Program-made: the position numbers and the translations under genes | Notes under the pieces: model-generated | What the model saw: only the letters and a program-made list of their open reading frames with translations | What the model was told of the DNA's origin: nothing | Database searches by the model: none | Shown here: positions 17,595 through 26,590 of the stretch, in pieces | Layout of the letters: the number at the start of each line of letters is the position of its first letter | Position numbering within the stretch: the first letter of the stretch is position 1 | NCBI GenBank assembly: GCA_963766445.1 | Contig: CAVXZW010000013.1 | Span: 50,536 to 114,535 of the forward strand | DNA length: 64,000 nucleotides | Origin: JAICYJ01 sp963766445 | GTDB lineage: Bacteria; Actinomycetota; Thermoleophilia; Gaiellales; JAICJC01 | Reading direction: 5' to 3'

Positions 17595-19955
17595 CTAGGT
17601 GATGGCGACGCGCCGGGAGGGCGAGTTGGCGCTCATCCAGGCGTGCGATGCGCCACCGGCGTAGCTCCAGCGCAGGTACGCCGCGCCCGGCGTGGTGAAG
17701 TGGACCTTGCGCGAGTAGCCGCTGCGCCGGTTGACGGCGACGGTGGCGATCGTGCGCCAGGCGCCGCTGGTCTTTCGCCGCACCTGCAGGCGCACCCGGG
17801 CCCCGTGCATGTTCGGCGTTGACTTGCCGCCGAAGGTGAACGACGTGCCGCGGGGGACGCTGGCGCGTGACGCCTTCGATCCCAGGCGCGGGATCACGTG
17901 GATGGTGGTGCCCGCCACCGTCAGACCCTGCTGGGTGTCCGAACCGGGGAAGATCGCCTGCCAGCTGAGGTTGCGCCGCAATTGTTTGGTGAGCGCGAAG
18001 CTCCAGACTCCGCTCGAGTCGGTCTGATCGCCGTACCAGTAGATCCTGTTGCCCTCCCGCAGCTCGACGTAGACCCGCCGGTTCACGATCGGTGTCTCGG
18101 TCGAGTCGGTGAGGATGCCGGCGAGGATGACCTGCTGGCCGTATTTGACAGTCCTGGTGGCGGTGGGGCGGGTGACGACCAGGTTGGTCGCGTCCGGGCT
18201 GACCGGCGCGGGCGTGAACCCCGCCAGCGCGGTCGCCAGCGCGCCGGCCTTGGGCGAGCCCAGCCCGGTGGCGGGGTCATAGCCGAGGCGGGCCTTGTAC
18301 AAGCCGGAGCCGTTGATGCTGTTGGAGCCCTGGGTGATGTCCCAGAACAGGGTCGGGTGGCTGTAGAGGAGGGGGTTCGCGAACCCCAGGCGCTGGCCGC
18401 CGTTGGCTAGCGAGGAGGTGTTCGCGTCGGCCGTGATGGCGGCCATCAGCGGCGCGCCGGCGCTGGTGCCGCCCACCGGAAACCAGGGGACGCCGCTCGG
18501 GCAGCCCGAGGCTGTCGAGGTGCACTCGATGATGTATCCGGTGTTGGGGTTGGCATCCAGCGCGATGTCGGGCACCTGCCGGCAGAAACCGGTGGGGTTC
18601 CCGCACTTGGCGCCGTTGTCGTAGCTGCGATGGGGGTTGCCGCTCTGGTAGGACGGCTGCGACCAGTTCCGCGAGATGCCGCCGCCGCCGTGGCTCCAGG
18701 CGGTGCTGTCGCCGCCGTTGGTCGAGTGCAGGGTGGTGCCGCCGACGCCGGTCACGAACGGCTGGGATGCGGGGTCGTCGACGACCAGACTCGTATCGGT
18801 GGGCTGCACCGACTTGCAATCGCTGGACCCGGAGTCGCCGGACGCGGCGTAGAACGACAGCCCGGCGGCGGCCGCCAGCTGCAGCTCGTCCGACTCGGCC
18901 TGCAGGAACGACGGTGGCAGGAAGTCCTCGCAGAGACCCCAGCTGTCGCTGACGATGTAGGTGTTCGTGGAAGCTGCGGTATTGACCATGCTGTCGACCA
19001 TGGGCAGGATCTGGGCGATGTTGTTGGGCGCCGTGTAGACCTCGACGCTGCTCAGACCGGGCGCGTTGGACAGCGCCACCTCGATGTCGAGCTCGGCCTC
19101 GATCGCCCCGCTCATCGTGGTGCTGCCGCCGTTGATGGGTCGGTTGTGCACGGGGGTGGTCAGCCCGAAGCAGGACTTGAACGACGAGATGTCGGAGGAC
19201 TTGTAGTTCGAGAACTCGACCAGCGCGATCGACTCACCGTGGCCGTCGTAGCCGTTCTGGATCAGGGAGCGGTGACCGTAGGCGGTGGCCAGGTCGCCGG
19301 GCAGGTAGCCGCCGTAGAAGTGCTTGGCTCGGGACGCGGCAGTGCAGGGCGCGGGGACAGCGGTGTGCGGTGTGAGCTCCGGCCCCGTGGCCAGGCTCTG
19401 TAGCTTTGTGGCGGTGTCCAGGCCGGTGACCGATGACACCAGCGGCGAGATCGCGGCCGGCAGCCGCACCGCGGCGTCCGGGGCGCGGAAAACGTGGCCG
19501 TCTGCGCCCCGGTACGTTGATAGGCCCACGTGGAAGGCCCGCGACGCGTCGGCAGCGCTGCCGTGGAAGCTGAGCGTGAGCAGGCCGGAGCGTTCCAGGC
19601 GCAGCCCGTGCACGCGCATGTAGGCCACGACCGAGGCTCGGTCGGCGGGGCTGGGCGCGAACAGCGACCGCAGCTGGGCGGTGGTCATCGGCTTCGAGCC
19701 GCTGGAGGTGCGAGCGCTGTAGGCCAGCAGCGAGGCGTTTCGCGGCTTCAGCGACACGGTCACGTCGATCGGCCGGGCAGCAGCGGTCGGCGCAACCCGG
19801 GAGGCTCCGCGCAGGGCCGGCAGGGCGCTGCCGGGCACGGCTCGCAGGGTTGGCGTGACCGAGGGTCGGGTGCCGGCTGCGGCGGCCCCGGAGCCGGAAA
19901 CGAGCACAAGCATCGAGAGCGCGGCGACCAGCGTCCGCGAGAGGGGATTCAGCAT
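17595..19955 (-). CDS. Secreted S53 serine-carboxyl peptidase (sedolisin/kumamolisin) with C-terminal beta domains
   Basis: About 786 residues from the ATG that starts the signal peptide (MLNPLSRTLVAALSMLVLVS); GAGGG just upstream is a plausible ribosome-binding site. Domain order: signal peptide, pro-domain (about 60-190, with LRSLFAPSPADRASVVAYMR), S53 catalytic domain (about 190-590), then about 190 residues of beta-sandwich/SH3-like repeats. The catalytic Glu and Asp lie in GAIEAELDIEVALSNAPG (about 286 and 290), the nucleophile Ser (about 498) in VGGTSAGAPLMAAI, and the C-terminal calcium site near YDPATGLGSPKAG. Secreted acid-tolerant endopeptidase by family. It is monocistronic and divergent from the Nudix gene. 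Confidence 0.92.
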   Translation of the reverse strand: MLNPLSRTLVAALSMLVLVSGSGAAAAGTRPSVTPTLRAVPGSALPALRGASRVAPTAAARPIDVTVSLKPRNASLLAYSARTSSGSKPMTTAQLRSLFAPSPADRASVVAYMRVHGLRLERSGLLTLSFHGSAADASRAFHVGLSTYRGADGHVFRAPDAAVRLPAAISPLVSSVTGLDTATKLQSLATGPELTPHTAVPAPCTAASRAKHFYGGYLPGDLATAYGHRSLIQNGYDGHGESIALVEFSNYKSSDISSFKSCFGLTTPVHNRPINGGSTTMSGAIEAELDIEVALSNAPGLSSVEVYTAPNNIAQILPMVDSMVNTAASTNTYIVSDSWGLCEDFLPPSFLQAESDELQLAAAAGLSFYAASGDSGSSDCKSVQPTDTSLVVDDPASQPFVTGVGGTTLHSTNGGDSTAWSHGGGGISRNWSQPSYQSGNPHRSYDNGAKCGNPTGFCRQVPDIALDANPNTGYIIECTSTASGCPSGVPWFPVGGTSAGAPLMAAITADANTSSLANGGQRLGFANPLLYSHPTLFWDITQGSNSINGSGLYKARLGYDPATGLGSPKAGALATALAGFTPAPVSPDATNLVVTRPTATRTVKYGQQVILAGILTDSTETPIVNRRVYVELREGNRIYWYGDQTDSSGVWSFALTKQLRRNLSWQAIFPGSDTQQGLTVAGTTIHVIPRLGSKASRASVPRGTSFTFGGKSTPNMHGARVRLQVRRKTSGAWRTIATVAVNRRSGYSRKVHFTTPGAAYLRWSYAGGASHAWMSANSPSRRVAIT

Positions 19956-20038
19956 GCCCTCATTCTGTGGGCAGCGGCCCAGATTGTCCAACATTCTCGG
20001 AGTGATTCTTGGGGACGCATTACGCGTAGCATGGGCGC

Positions 20039-20432
20039 ATGTGCTCCGAGCCTGCCGCGAGCCCCCAGCGACGCGAGGGGGCGGATGCGCTGGTCAGAGA
20101 CGGTCAGGGCCGCGTGCTGCTCGTGCGCAGGGGCGATGACGGCCGCTGGGCGATGCCGGGTGGGTGGGTCGATCCGGGCGAGACGCCCGAGCAGGCCGTG
20201 GTGCGGGAGGTGGCGGATGAGACCGGGCTGCGGGGTCTCGGCGCCGCGGCTGCTGCACACCGAGCAGCGGCCGGCCAGCGTCCACTACACCTTCGTATGC
20301 AACCTCGACAACGGCGATCTGCGGACGTCGGATGAGTCGCTCGAGGTGGCCTTCGTCTCGCCGGACGAGATCGATCAATGGCACACGGATCATGAACGGC
20401 GTCTGGCGGCGGCGCTGACCGAGCTCGCCTGA
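20039..20432 (+). CDS. Nudix hydrolase (one frameshift)
   Basis: About 131 residues after repair. The Nudix box is intact: GWVDPGETPEQAVVREVADE, then TGLRG. The N-terminal strand region is VRDGQGRVLLVRRGDDGRWA. The frame shifts near 20235-20245, after which HTEQRPASVHYTFVCNLDNG and EVAFVSPDEIDQWHTDHERR complete the fold. It would hydrolyse a nucleoside diphosphate linked to some moiety; substrate unknown. It is divergent from the S53 peptidase with an 83-bp shared upstream region. Confidence 0.85.
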
Positions 20433-20657
20433 CCGCGGGGCGCCCGCGAGGTGTCCGCGAGGTGTCAGACACCGCCTCGGCACGCGTGGGGTTCCGGCAC
20501 GCAATCCGCACATTCGCGCCACACAGCTGTGACGGCGATTCGTGGAGAACACGGCCTCGGCTCAATTATTGGAGTCAAACACCGACCCCGCCGTGCGGGC
20601 ATATCGGCACGCCGGCGTTGCCGAGCGTTGCACGGTCGTGACCCGCTGGATGGACTG

Positions 20658-21083
20658 TCAGTGACCCGATATCCGGGTCACGTCGACCCGGATCGGCACC
20701 GAGTAGTCGGCCGCGAACGCCGCCGGCGTCCAGCCGTTCCTGCTGATCCGCTCACCGTACTTCTCGATGTAGGCGTCGACACCGTCCGCCGCCGGGTCAT
20801 CGCTGAGACGTGCCCGGCCGGAGGCCACCACCACGTCGCCGCCGGTGCCGTCTCCGTCCAGGTGAAGGGACACGCGCGGGCCGGCCGCGATGTTGCGGAG
20901 CTTGGCGGTGTTCGGCCTGCTGTAGATCAGGAGGCTGGCGCCGCCGTCCCACAGAAACCAGACCGGCACCGGCACGGGAGCCCCGTCCGGCTTGACCGTT
21001 ACCAGCCAGCCGATCAGCTCGTCGCGGAGACGCCGGTCGGCGCGGGCGCCGAACTCGGTAGAGAGGTCGAGCAGCGGTGTCAT
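20658..21083 (-). CDS. PPOX-class (F420- or FMN-dependent) flavoprotein
   Basis: 141-residue split-barrel protein of the pyridoxamine-phosphate-oxidase-like superfamily, TIGR03667/Rv3369-like group. Typical blocks are LIGWLVTVKPDGAPVPVPVW, LLIYSRPNTAKLRNIAAGPR, VSLHLDGDGTGGDVVVASGR and a C-terminal RVDVTRISGH. Many actinobacterial members use cofactor F420 as redox carrier; the cofactor here is inferred. Monocistronic. About 225 bp upstream of its stop, between it and the Nudix gene, have no gene; the only structure seen there is the small palindrome GGTGTCAGACACC at 20461-20473. Confidence 0.8.
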   Translation of the reverse strand: MTPLLDLSTEFGARADRRLRDELIGWLVTVKPDGAPVPVPVWFLWDGGASLLIYSRPNTAKLRNIAAGPRVSLHLDGDGTGGDVVVASGRARLSDDPAADGVDAYIEKYGERISRNGWTPAAFAADYSVPIRVDVTRISGH

Positions 21084-21225
21084 CGTCGACGAGGATAGCC
21101 CGCGGAACGGGATGAGCAATAGCGAGCGGCAGACGTTCCGCCACAAAGCGAACGCACAGCAGACCTGACCGGTTACGACAGCGTGCTGCGACGTGTGCAA
21201 GAAAAGGTCGGTACTCTTCGCCGCT

Positions 21226-21765
21226 GTGAAACGGGCTCTACTCACAATCCTGGCGGCGTCATTGCTGTCGCCTATCACTGCGCGCGCTGCCGCAACCGGC
21301 CACGTCTTCCACCGCCACCACCCGACTCCGGGCCGGCCGCGGACGCTGGGCGCGCGTGCGGCGAAGTTCTCCCTGCGCTTCCGCGGCACGCCCTACGTGT
21401 GGGCGGGGACGACGCCGCGCGGCTTCGACTGCTCGGGCTTCACGCGGTTCGTCTACGCCCACATGGGCATCGGGCTGCCGCACTCGAGCTACGCCCAGTG
21501 GACGATGGGACGCCACGTCGGGCGCCGCGCGCTGCGCCCCGGCGACCTGGTGTTCTTCGACGGGCTCGGCCACGTCGGCCTGTGGATCGGCCACGGACGC
21601 TTCATCCACGCACCCCAGAGCGGTGATGTGGTGTCGGTGGCCAGCCTCAGCCACGGCTGGTACGCCGCGGCCTACAGCGGTGCCGTACGTCTGCGCGGCA
21701 CCCAGCGCCCCCACCGGACGCGGCGGCCGCACCAGCGCCCCACGCATCTGGTCGCCCACGCCTGA
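21226..21765 (+). CDS. Secreted NlpC/P60 cysteine peptidase (cell-wall endopeptidase)
   Basis: About 179 residues with an N-terminal signal peptide (VKRALLTILAASLLSPITARA) and a C-terminal NlpC/P60 domain. The catalytic Cys is in RGFDCSGFTRFVYAHMG, the His in LGHVGLWIGHGRFIH. The domain begins FRGTPYVWAGTTP and ends in a basic, Arg/His-rich tail (RPHRTRRPHQRPTHL). The GTG at 21226 is preferred because it begins the signal peptide; a GTG at 21193 is an in-frame alternative. It would cut peptide bonds in peptidoglycan stems. A second NlpC/P60 gene lies at 60429. Confidence 0.85.
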   Translation: MKRALLTILAASLLSPITARAAATGHVFHRHHPTPGRPRTLGARAAKFSLRFRGTPYVWAGTTPRGFDCSGFTRFVYAHMGIGLPHSSYAQWTMGRHVGRRALRPGDLVFFDGLGHVGLWIGHGRFIHAPQSGDVVSVASLSHGWYAAAYSGAVRLRGTQRPHRTRRPHQRPTHLVAHA

Positions 21766-21790
21766 GCCCCGGCCGGGCAGTAATCGATTG

Positions 21791-22066
21791 GTGGCGAAGC
21801 TCGAGCAGGCGCGATGGTGGGCGATCCGGCCGGTGCGAAGCCGCAAGCCGGCCACCTACCGCTGTCCGCTCTGCGGGCTGCGACTGCACGCCATGAGCGA
21901 TCACGTGCTGATCTCGCCGGAGGGCGACGGCGACCGGCGCCGCCACGCTCACCGCGAGTGCGTGCTGGCGGCGCGCGAGGCGGGGAGGCTGCCGCTGGAG
22001 AGCGAGTGGCGGGCGACCCTGCCGCGCCCGCCGTCGCTGTGGCGGAGGCTGCTGGGCAGGGTGTGA
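21791..22066 (+). CDS. Conserved hypothetical zinc-ribbon-like protein
   Basis: 91 residues, GTG start 25 bp after the NlpC/P60 stop. It has a Cys-x-x-Cys knuckle (YRCPLCGLRLHAMSDHV) followed by HAHRECVLAAREAGR, so the pattern C-x2-C...H-x-H...C could bind zinc. The rest is a basic linker and a short amphipathic C-terminal end (PPSLWRRLLGRV). It looks like a small actinobacterial protein of unknown function. It may be co-transcribed with the upstream peptidase gene. Confidence 0.6.
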   Translation: MAKLEQARWWAIRPVRSRKPATYRCPLCGLRLHAMSDHVLISPEGDGDRRRHAHRECVLAAREAGRLPLESEWRATLPRPPSLWRRLLGRV

Positions 22067-22208
22067 TCAGGGGTGTCAACGAGGGCACCATCCTGTACCG
22101 CCTGACAAGGCGATCGTCGAAGTGAACGCGCACCTGCCGCTGTTCGCCTGAGTCACGTTAATTGCCATGTGATCGCCGGGCTGGCACCATGCGTGCGAGG
22201 AACGACAC

Positions 22209-23351
22209 ATGGCCGGGCGACCTCATGGCTCCACCGGCACCGCCCCAGCGGCTGGCGGCGACGTTGTCGCGCCCGGGCGCGGCGGGTCGCAGCAGGATCC
22301 GTCCGGGGACGTCGGCCGGCTCTACCGGGCGCTGGTTGAGCACGCCCGCGAGGCGGTCACGATCGTGGATGCGAGCGGCGTCGTCGTCTACCACAACCCC
22401 TCGATGGGTCGCGTGGTGGGCCGTCCGCCGGAGTGGTTCGAGGGCCGCTCGCCGCTCGAGCTGATGCCGCCGGAGGACGCCGCCCGCGCCGTGCGCGTGC
22501 TCCAGCAGCTGGCCGGGAAGCCGGGTGCGCAGCTCCCGGGCGAGTTCCGGCTGCGGCACAGCGACGGCTCCTGGCGTCGGGTCGAGGGCGTCGCCACCAA
22601 CCTGCTGCACGACCCGGCCGTGCGCGGGATCGTGCTCAACTACCGCGACGTCACCGACGAGCGCGAGCACTCCCAGACGCTGCGCGACATCGAGCGGCGG
22701 CGGCAATCGCTGCTCGAGGAGATCATCAACGCCGAAAGCGAGCAGCGCTCGCGGATCGCGGGCGAACTGCACGACGACACGATCCAGGTGATGATCGCAT
22801 CGCTGTTCGAGCTCGACCGCAGCGAACGGCACCTGCGAAACGGCGACGTGGAGGCGGCGCGTGGTGCCATAGCGAAGGCCCGCGCGACGCTGGCGGAGGC
22901 CACGGACCGCACCCGCCGGCTCACCTTCGATCTGCGGCCGCAGCTGCTCGAGGCGGCCGGGCTGGGTCCGGCGATCCGTGACCTGGCCGACGGGCTGCAC
23001 CGCGACACCGGGGCGGAGGTGACCGTGCGCACGCGGCTGGGCCGCTACCCGGTCGACATCGAGACGCTGGCCTACCGCACGATCCGGGAAGCGCTGATCA
23101 ACGTCCGCCGGCACGCTCGTGCCGGCAACGTGGCGATCAGCGTCTCCGAGCGCCGAGGCGGGTTGCACGCGACCGTGCGCGACGACGGGCGCGGCTTTGC
23201 CGGCGAGCGGCGGCGGACGCGCACGTCGAAGAGCATGGGCATCGCCACCGCCCGCGAGCGGATCCGCGCGCACGGCGGCAGCTTCGAGGTGACGTCGGCG
23301 CCGGGCGAGGGCACCACCGTGGAGTTTTCGCTGCCGCTGCCGGCGGGCTAG
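22209..23351 (+). CDS. PAS-domain sensor histidine kinase (NarX/DegS-like HisKA_3)
   Basis: 380-residue soluble sensor kinase without membrane helices. A PAS domain covers about residues 38-150 (LVEHAREAVTIVDASGVVVY, ending NYRDVTDEREHS), then a coiled linker, a HisKA_3 dimerisation domain with phosphoacceptor His188 in RIAGELHDDTIQVM, and an HATPase_c domain (TIREALINVRRHARAGNVAI N-box, VRDDGRGFAG G1-box, GIATARERIRAHGGSFEV). It should phosphorylate a NarL/LuxR-type regulator, but none is adjacent, so it is an orphan kinase in this window. Confidence 0.9.
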   Translation: MAGRPHGSTGTAPAAGGDVVAPGRGGSQQDPSGDVGRLYRALVEHAREAVTIVDASGVVVYHNPSMGRVVGRPPEWFEGRSPLELMPPEDAARAVRVLQQLAGKPGAQLPGEFRLRHSDGSWRRVEGVATNLLHDPAVRGIVLNYRDVTDEREHSQTLRDIERRRQSLLEEIINAESEQRSRIAGELHDDTIQVMIASLFELDRSERHLRNGDVEAARGAIAKARATLAEATDRTRRLTFDLRPQLLEAAGLGPAIRDLADGLHRDTGAEVTVRTRLGRYPVDIETLAYRTIREALINVRRHARAGNVAISVSERRGGLHATVRDDGRGFAGERRRTRTSKSMGIATARERIRAHGGSFEVTSAPGEGTTVEFSLPLPAG

Positions 23352-23526
23352 CTGCACCAGTCCACGCGGACCGGTGCCGGTCGCGGCCGGATCGTTTCGG
23401 CGGCGTGAGCTTCGTTGCACTAATCGGCGGAACGGGCCGGTCACGCACCGCGGCGCGTGGCTCGTAGACCGACCGCCTAGCGCGGAACGGTGTCGGCCAG
23501 GGCCACCGGCGGCGCTGGCGCCGAGT

Positions 23527-25340
23527 CTACCGCGCCTCCGCCCGCTCCACGATCTCGAGCATCACGCCGTCCGGATCGCGGACGTAGAAGACGATGCTGC
23601 CCGACCAGCCGGAGCCGTCGTCGGGAAGCGTGCGCGGAGGCGACAGCGGCGCGAACCCGGCCGCGGCCAGGCGGCCGTGCACCGCCGCCGCGTCGTCCAC
23701 CCGCAGGCCGATGTGCACCGACCCCGGGGCGCTCCTGCCGGGACGCGATCGGCCGGCGCACCCCGGCCGTGCGGTGGTGCAGCAGCTCCAGGATCCGTGA
23801 CCCCAGGTCGACGTCGGCGTAGTCCACCTCGGCGTTCGGCATCCCGGTCATCTGCTCGATCAGCTCCGGCTCGAGCCGGCCGCGGTCGTGCAGGGTGAGG
23901 CCCAGCAGGCCGCAGTAGAACCCGACCGAGCGGTCGAGGTCGTCGACCGTGAGCGAGACGTGGTCGACGCCCACCACGCGCGGCGCGTCGCCGCGCAGCC
24001 GCCGCGGCAGGCGGTCGCGCCGGGTCACGTCGGCCAGCGTCTCGGCCCGGCGCACCAGCTCGGCGCGGTCGCCCGAGACCAGCACCGACGCCGGTCGCGG
24101 CATCGAGTTGAAGTTGCCCGCCAGCGTCTCCTCGTAGGCGCCGGTGGCGAGGAAGGCGATCACGTCGCCGGCGGCGATCCCGTCCGGCAGCCGCGCGCCG
24201 GGCGTGATCGTGTCGAAGCCGCAGCTGACGCCGACCACGTCCACCTCCTGATCGGCGCCCGTCACCGGGTCGGCGCAGACCGGGTCCCAGCGGCTGTGCT
24301 CCCAGCCGGTGTCGCTCAGCAGCACCTCGGAGCTGTCGCAGCCGACCCACACCCGCGGCACCGGCGCGGCCTGGCGCTTCACGTTCAGCACGGTCGACAG
24401 GTGCACCCCGGCGCTGCCGTATACGGCCCGGCCGGGCTCGATCTCGAGCGCGATGCCCCTGGGGTCGACGCCGGAGGCCCGCAGCGCCTCGGCCAGGCCG
24501 TCCGCGACCGCGGCAGCGTACTCGGCCGGGCTGGGGGTGTGCCGGCGCCGCCCGCAGCGCGCGGCCCGTGGGGTCACCGGGATACGAGTAGCCGCCGCCG
24601 AGGTCGATCTCGCGCGGTGTCCAGCCCGGCATGGCGCGCGCCAGCTCGCCGACCAGCGCGCCCAGACGCTGCGCGTGCAAGCGGAACGGCTCGACCGCCG
24701 ACGTGTGCCGTCCGAGGTGGGCATGGACACCGGCCAGGTCGACGCCCTCGAGGTCGAGCCGGCCCAGCGCCTCGCGCAGCCCGTCGATCGGGATGCCCGG
24801 CTTGTAGGCGTCTGCCACCTCTCCCAGCGGATCGTGTTCGGTGAACTCGCTGGTGGTCTCGAGGTCTGTCAGGTCCGGCCGCAACCGCAGCCTCACGTGC
24901 GCGCGCCGCTGCAGCCGCCTGGCCGCGGCCGCGGCGGCGGCCAGCTCCTCGACGCTATCCACGGTCAGACGGGCGCCGGCCGTGATGGCTCGGACGATCA
25001 GCGCCTCGGGCTTGGTCGAGCCGTTGACCGAGATCAGCTCGGCCGGCGTTCCGGCATCGAGGGCGATCTCGAGCTCGTACGCGCCGAACACGTCGCAGCC
25101 GGCGCCCTCGTCGTTCAGGATGCGGCGAAGCGCGATGGTCGGGTTGGCCTTGAGCGAGACCAGCACGCGGGTGGGGCCGTGGGGCCACGCATCGTGCAGG
25201 GCCGTGCGCCAGGCGCGCACGTTCGCGCGCAGAGCCGCCTCGGAGGTGACGTAGAGCGGGGTACCGAAGCGGGCGGCCAGGTCGGATGCGGCAACCGACT
25301 CGATCATCAGCCGGCCGTCGTCCTGGTGGATCGGATCCAT
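23527..25340 (-). CDS. Fold-type III PLP decarboxylase (LysA-like) fused to a VOC/glyoxalase domain (two frameshifts)
   Basis: About 604 residues after repair. Residues 1-450 are an alanine-racemase-fold PLP decarboxylase like LysA: the PLP lysine (about K64) is in VLVSLKANPTIALRR, with DLGGGYSYPGDPTG, EIEPGRAVYGSAG, the active-site Cys in VGVSCGFDTITPGARLP and the late block AGNFNSMPRPASVLV. The substrate loop reads HLGRHTSAVEPF, unlike the HIGSQ of true diaminopimelate decarboxylases, so the substrate is open. In the same frame a VOC domain follows (GVDHVSLTVDDLDRSVGFYC, DDAAAVHGRLAAAGFAPL, DPDGVMLEIVERAE). Frame breaks lie near 24545 and 23745, neither at the domain junction. See findings. 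Confidence 0.78.
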
Positions 25341-25417
25341 GGTTCAGCGTACCGTGGCCCGGCCGGCTTGGGTAGACGGCCGCGGAGCGCCGCGGCCGTC
25401 CACCCGTTGATTGGCCG

Positions 25418-25837
25418 TCAGCCGTCCGTGCGCTGCGTGATGCGGTGCTGGTTCCCGGACGGGTCGCGGAACCCGGCGTCGACGCCGTAGAACTGATCGA
25501 CGGGCTCCTGCGTGATCTCCACGCCGCGGGACTTGAGCTCGGCGACCGTGGCGCGGCAGTCCTCGACGGCCAGGACGACGCCGCCGCCGGCGCCCTGTGC
25601 GACCACATCGGCGAGCTTCGCGGCCAGCTCCGGCGATGCCGGCATCGCATCGGTCCTGCACAGGATCAGCTGCAGGTCGGGCTGGCTGGGCGGCCCGACC
25701 GTCAGCCAGCGGAAGTTGTTGAACTCGGGGACGGTGACGTCCTCGCGCACCTCGAAGCCGAGCTTGTCGGTGTAGAACTCGAGCGCCTCGTCCTGGTCGC
25801 GCACCCAGACGTTGACATGGGAGATGGTGGTCTTCAT
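25418..25837 (-). CDS. VOC family protein (glyoxalase/bleomycin-resistance fold)
   Basis: 139 residues forming one vicinal-oxygen-chelate unit: ISHVNVWVRDQDEALEFYTD, LGFEVREDVTVPEFNNFRWL, LAVEDCRATVAELKSRGVEI and the end FRDPSGNQHRITQRTDG. The start is fixed by an excellent Shine-Dalgarno (AGGAGG, 6 bp upstream). Such proteins bind a divalent metal and act on, or sequester, small molecules; here no substrate is indicated. The AraC-type regulator gene lies 34 bp upstream on the same strand, a common pairing with VOC proteins. Confidence 0.85.
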   Translation of the reverse strand: MKTTISHVNVWVRDQDEALEFYTDKLGFEVREDVTVPEFNNFRWLTVGPPSQPDLQLILCRTDAMPASPELAAKLADVVAQGAGGGVVLAVEDCRATVAELKSRGVEITQEPVDQFYGVDAGFRDPSGNQHRITQRTDG

Positions 25838-25871
25838 GGTGTCCTCCTGTAGGGTGGTTGCTCGCCGCAGG

Positions 25872-26339
25872 CTATGTCGCGATGCGCGCCCCGTCTTCTT
25901 CAAAGCTGCTCTCTATCGCGGGCAGCGGCACGGGCGCGCGCATGCGGCCGCCGGCGGGCCGGCTGGCCGCCATCAGGATGCAGGTCGGGATGTGGGCCAT
26001 CTGCGCGGCCGGCGGGAAGCTGTCGCGGTAGGCGGTGGGGGTGGATCCGTACACGCGCTTGAAGCTGGAGGTGAACGAGCCGACGCTGGCGAGGCCGACA
26101 TCCATGCAGATCCTCGCCACCGAGTAGTCGGTGCCGCGCAGCAGCGACGCGGCCCGTTCCAGCCGCCGCGTCAGCAGGTACTGGTGCGGCGTCTCACCGA
26201 ACGCAGCCTTGAACTGACGGGAGAAGTGGGCCGGCGACACGTGGGCGGCGCGAGCCAGAGTGGGTACGTCGAGCGGGTCGGCGTAGCGCGCATCCATCAG
26301 GTCTCGCGCGCGCAGGAGGTGCCGGTGGAGCGATGCCAT
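25872..26339 (-). CDS. AraC-family transcriptional regulator (DNA-binding domain only)
   Basis: 155-residue regulator made almost entirely of the AraC/XylS double helix-turn-helix: LARAAHVSPAHFSRQFKAAF for the first and ICMDVGLASVGSFTSSFKRV for the second, ending YGSTPTAYRDSFPPAA. There is no N-terminal sensor domain. The ~50-residue tail (IPTCILMAASRPAGGRMRAP) is typical of the short AraC proteins that are paired with a VOC protein gene, as here. The ATG at 26339 was chosen because the HTH begins shortly after it. Confidence 0.85.
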   Translation of the reverse strand: MASLHRHLLRARDLMDARYADPLDVPTLARAAHVSPAHFSRQFKAAFGETPHQYLLTRRLERAASLLRGTDYSVARICMDVGLASVGSFTSSFKRVYGSTPTAYRDSFPPAAQMAHIPTCILMAASRPAGGRMRAPVPLPAIESSFEEDGARIAT

Positions 26340-26424
26340 ATCCGGAAGCGTGGCACATCTCGGCGGCGCAGGCACTAGGGATTCGCCCGATGCCGGTGCA
26401 GCGACCCGCCCATAGGTTGGGCAC

Positions 26425-26584
26425 ATGACAACCACATCACATACCGGCGTCCACGCCGCAGCCGATCAGCTCACCGAGCGGATCCGGTGCGGCCTCAACC
26501 ACAATGATCGCTATCGCGCTGATCGTCTGCGCCCTGGCCGGCTGGCACCTGGCCATCCAGATGGCGCTCGGCCGTGGCCTCTAG
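26425..26584 (+). CDS. Small single-pass membrane protein (one frameshift)
   Basis: A short reading frame starts MTTTSHTGVHAAADQLTERI and then, one frame later, continues MIAIALIVCALAGWHLAIQM ALGRGL to a TAG. The frame change falls near 26485-26500. Joined, it would be about 52 residues with one C-terminal transmembrane helix. The composition of the hydrophobic part and the clean stop argue that it is real, but length and the break leave doubt. It is divergent from the AraC gene and convergent with the PilZ gene. Function unknown. Confidence 0.4.
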
Positions 26585-26590
26585 AACTAC

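Noticed and set aside
20461..20473. GGTGTCAGACACC palindrome as an operator
   Set aside because: Single copy, located downstream of the Nudix stop and downstream of the PPOX stop, so it does not precede any gene start.
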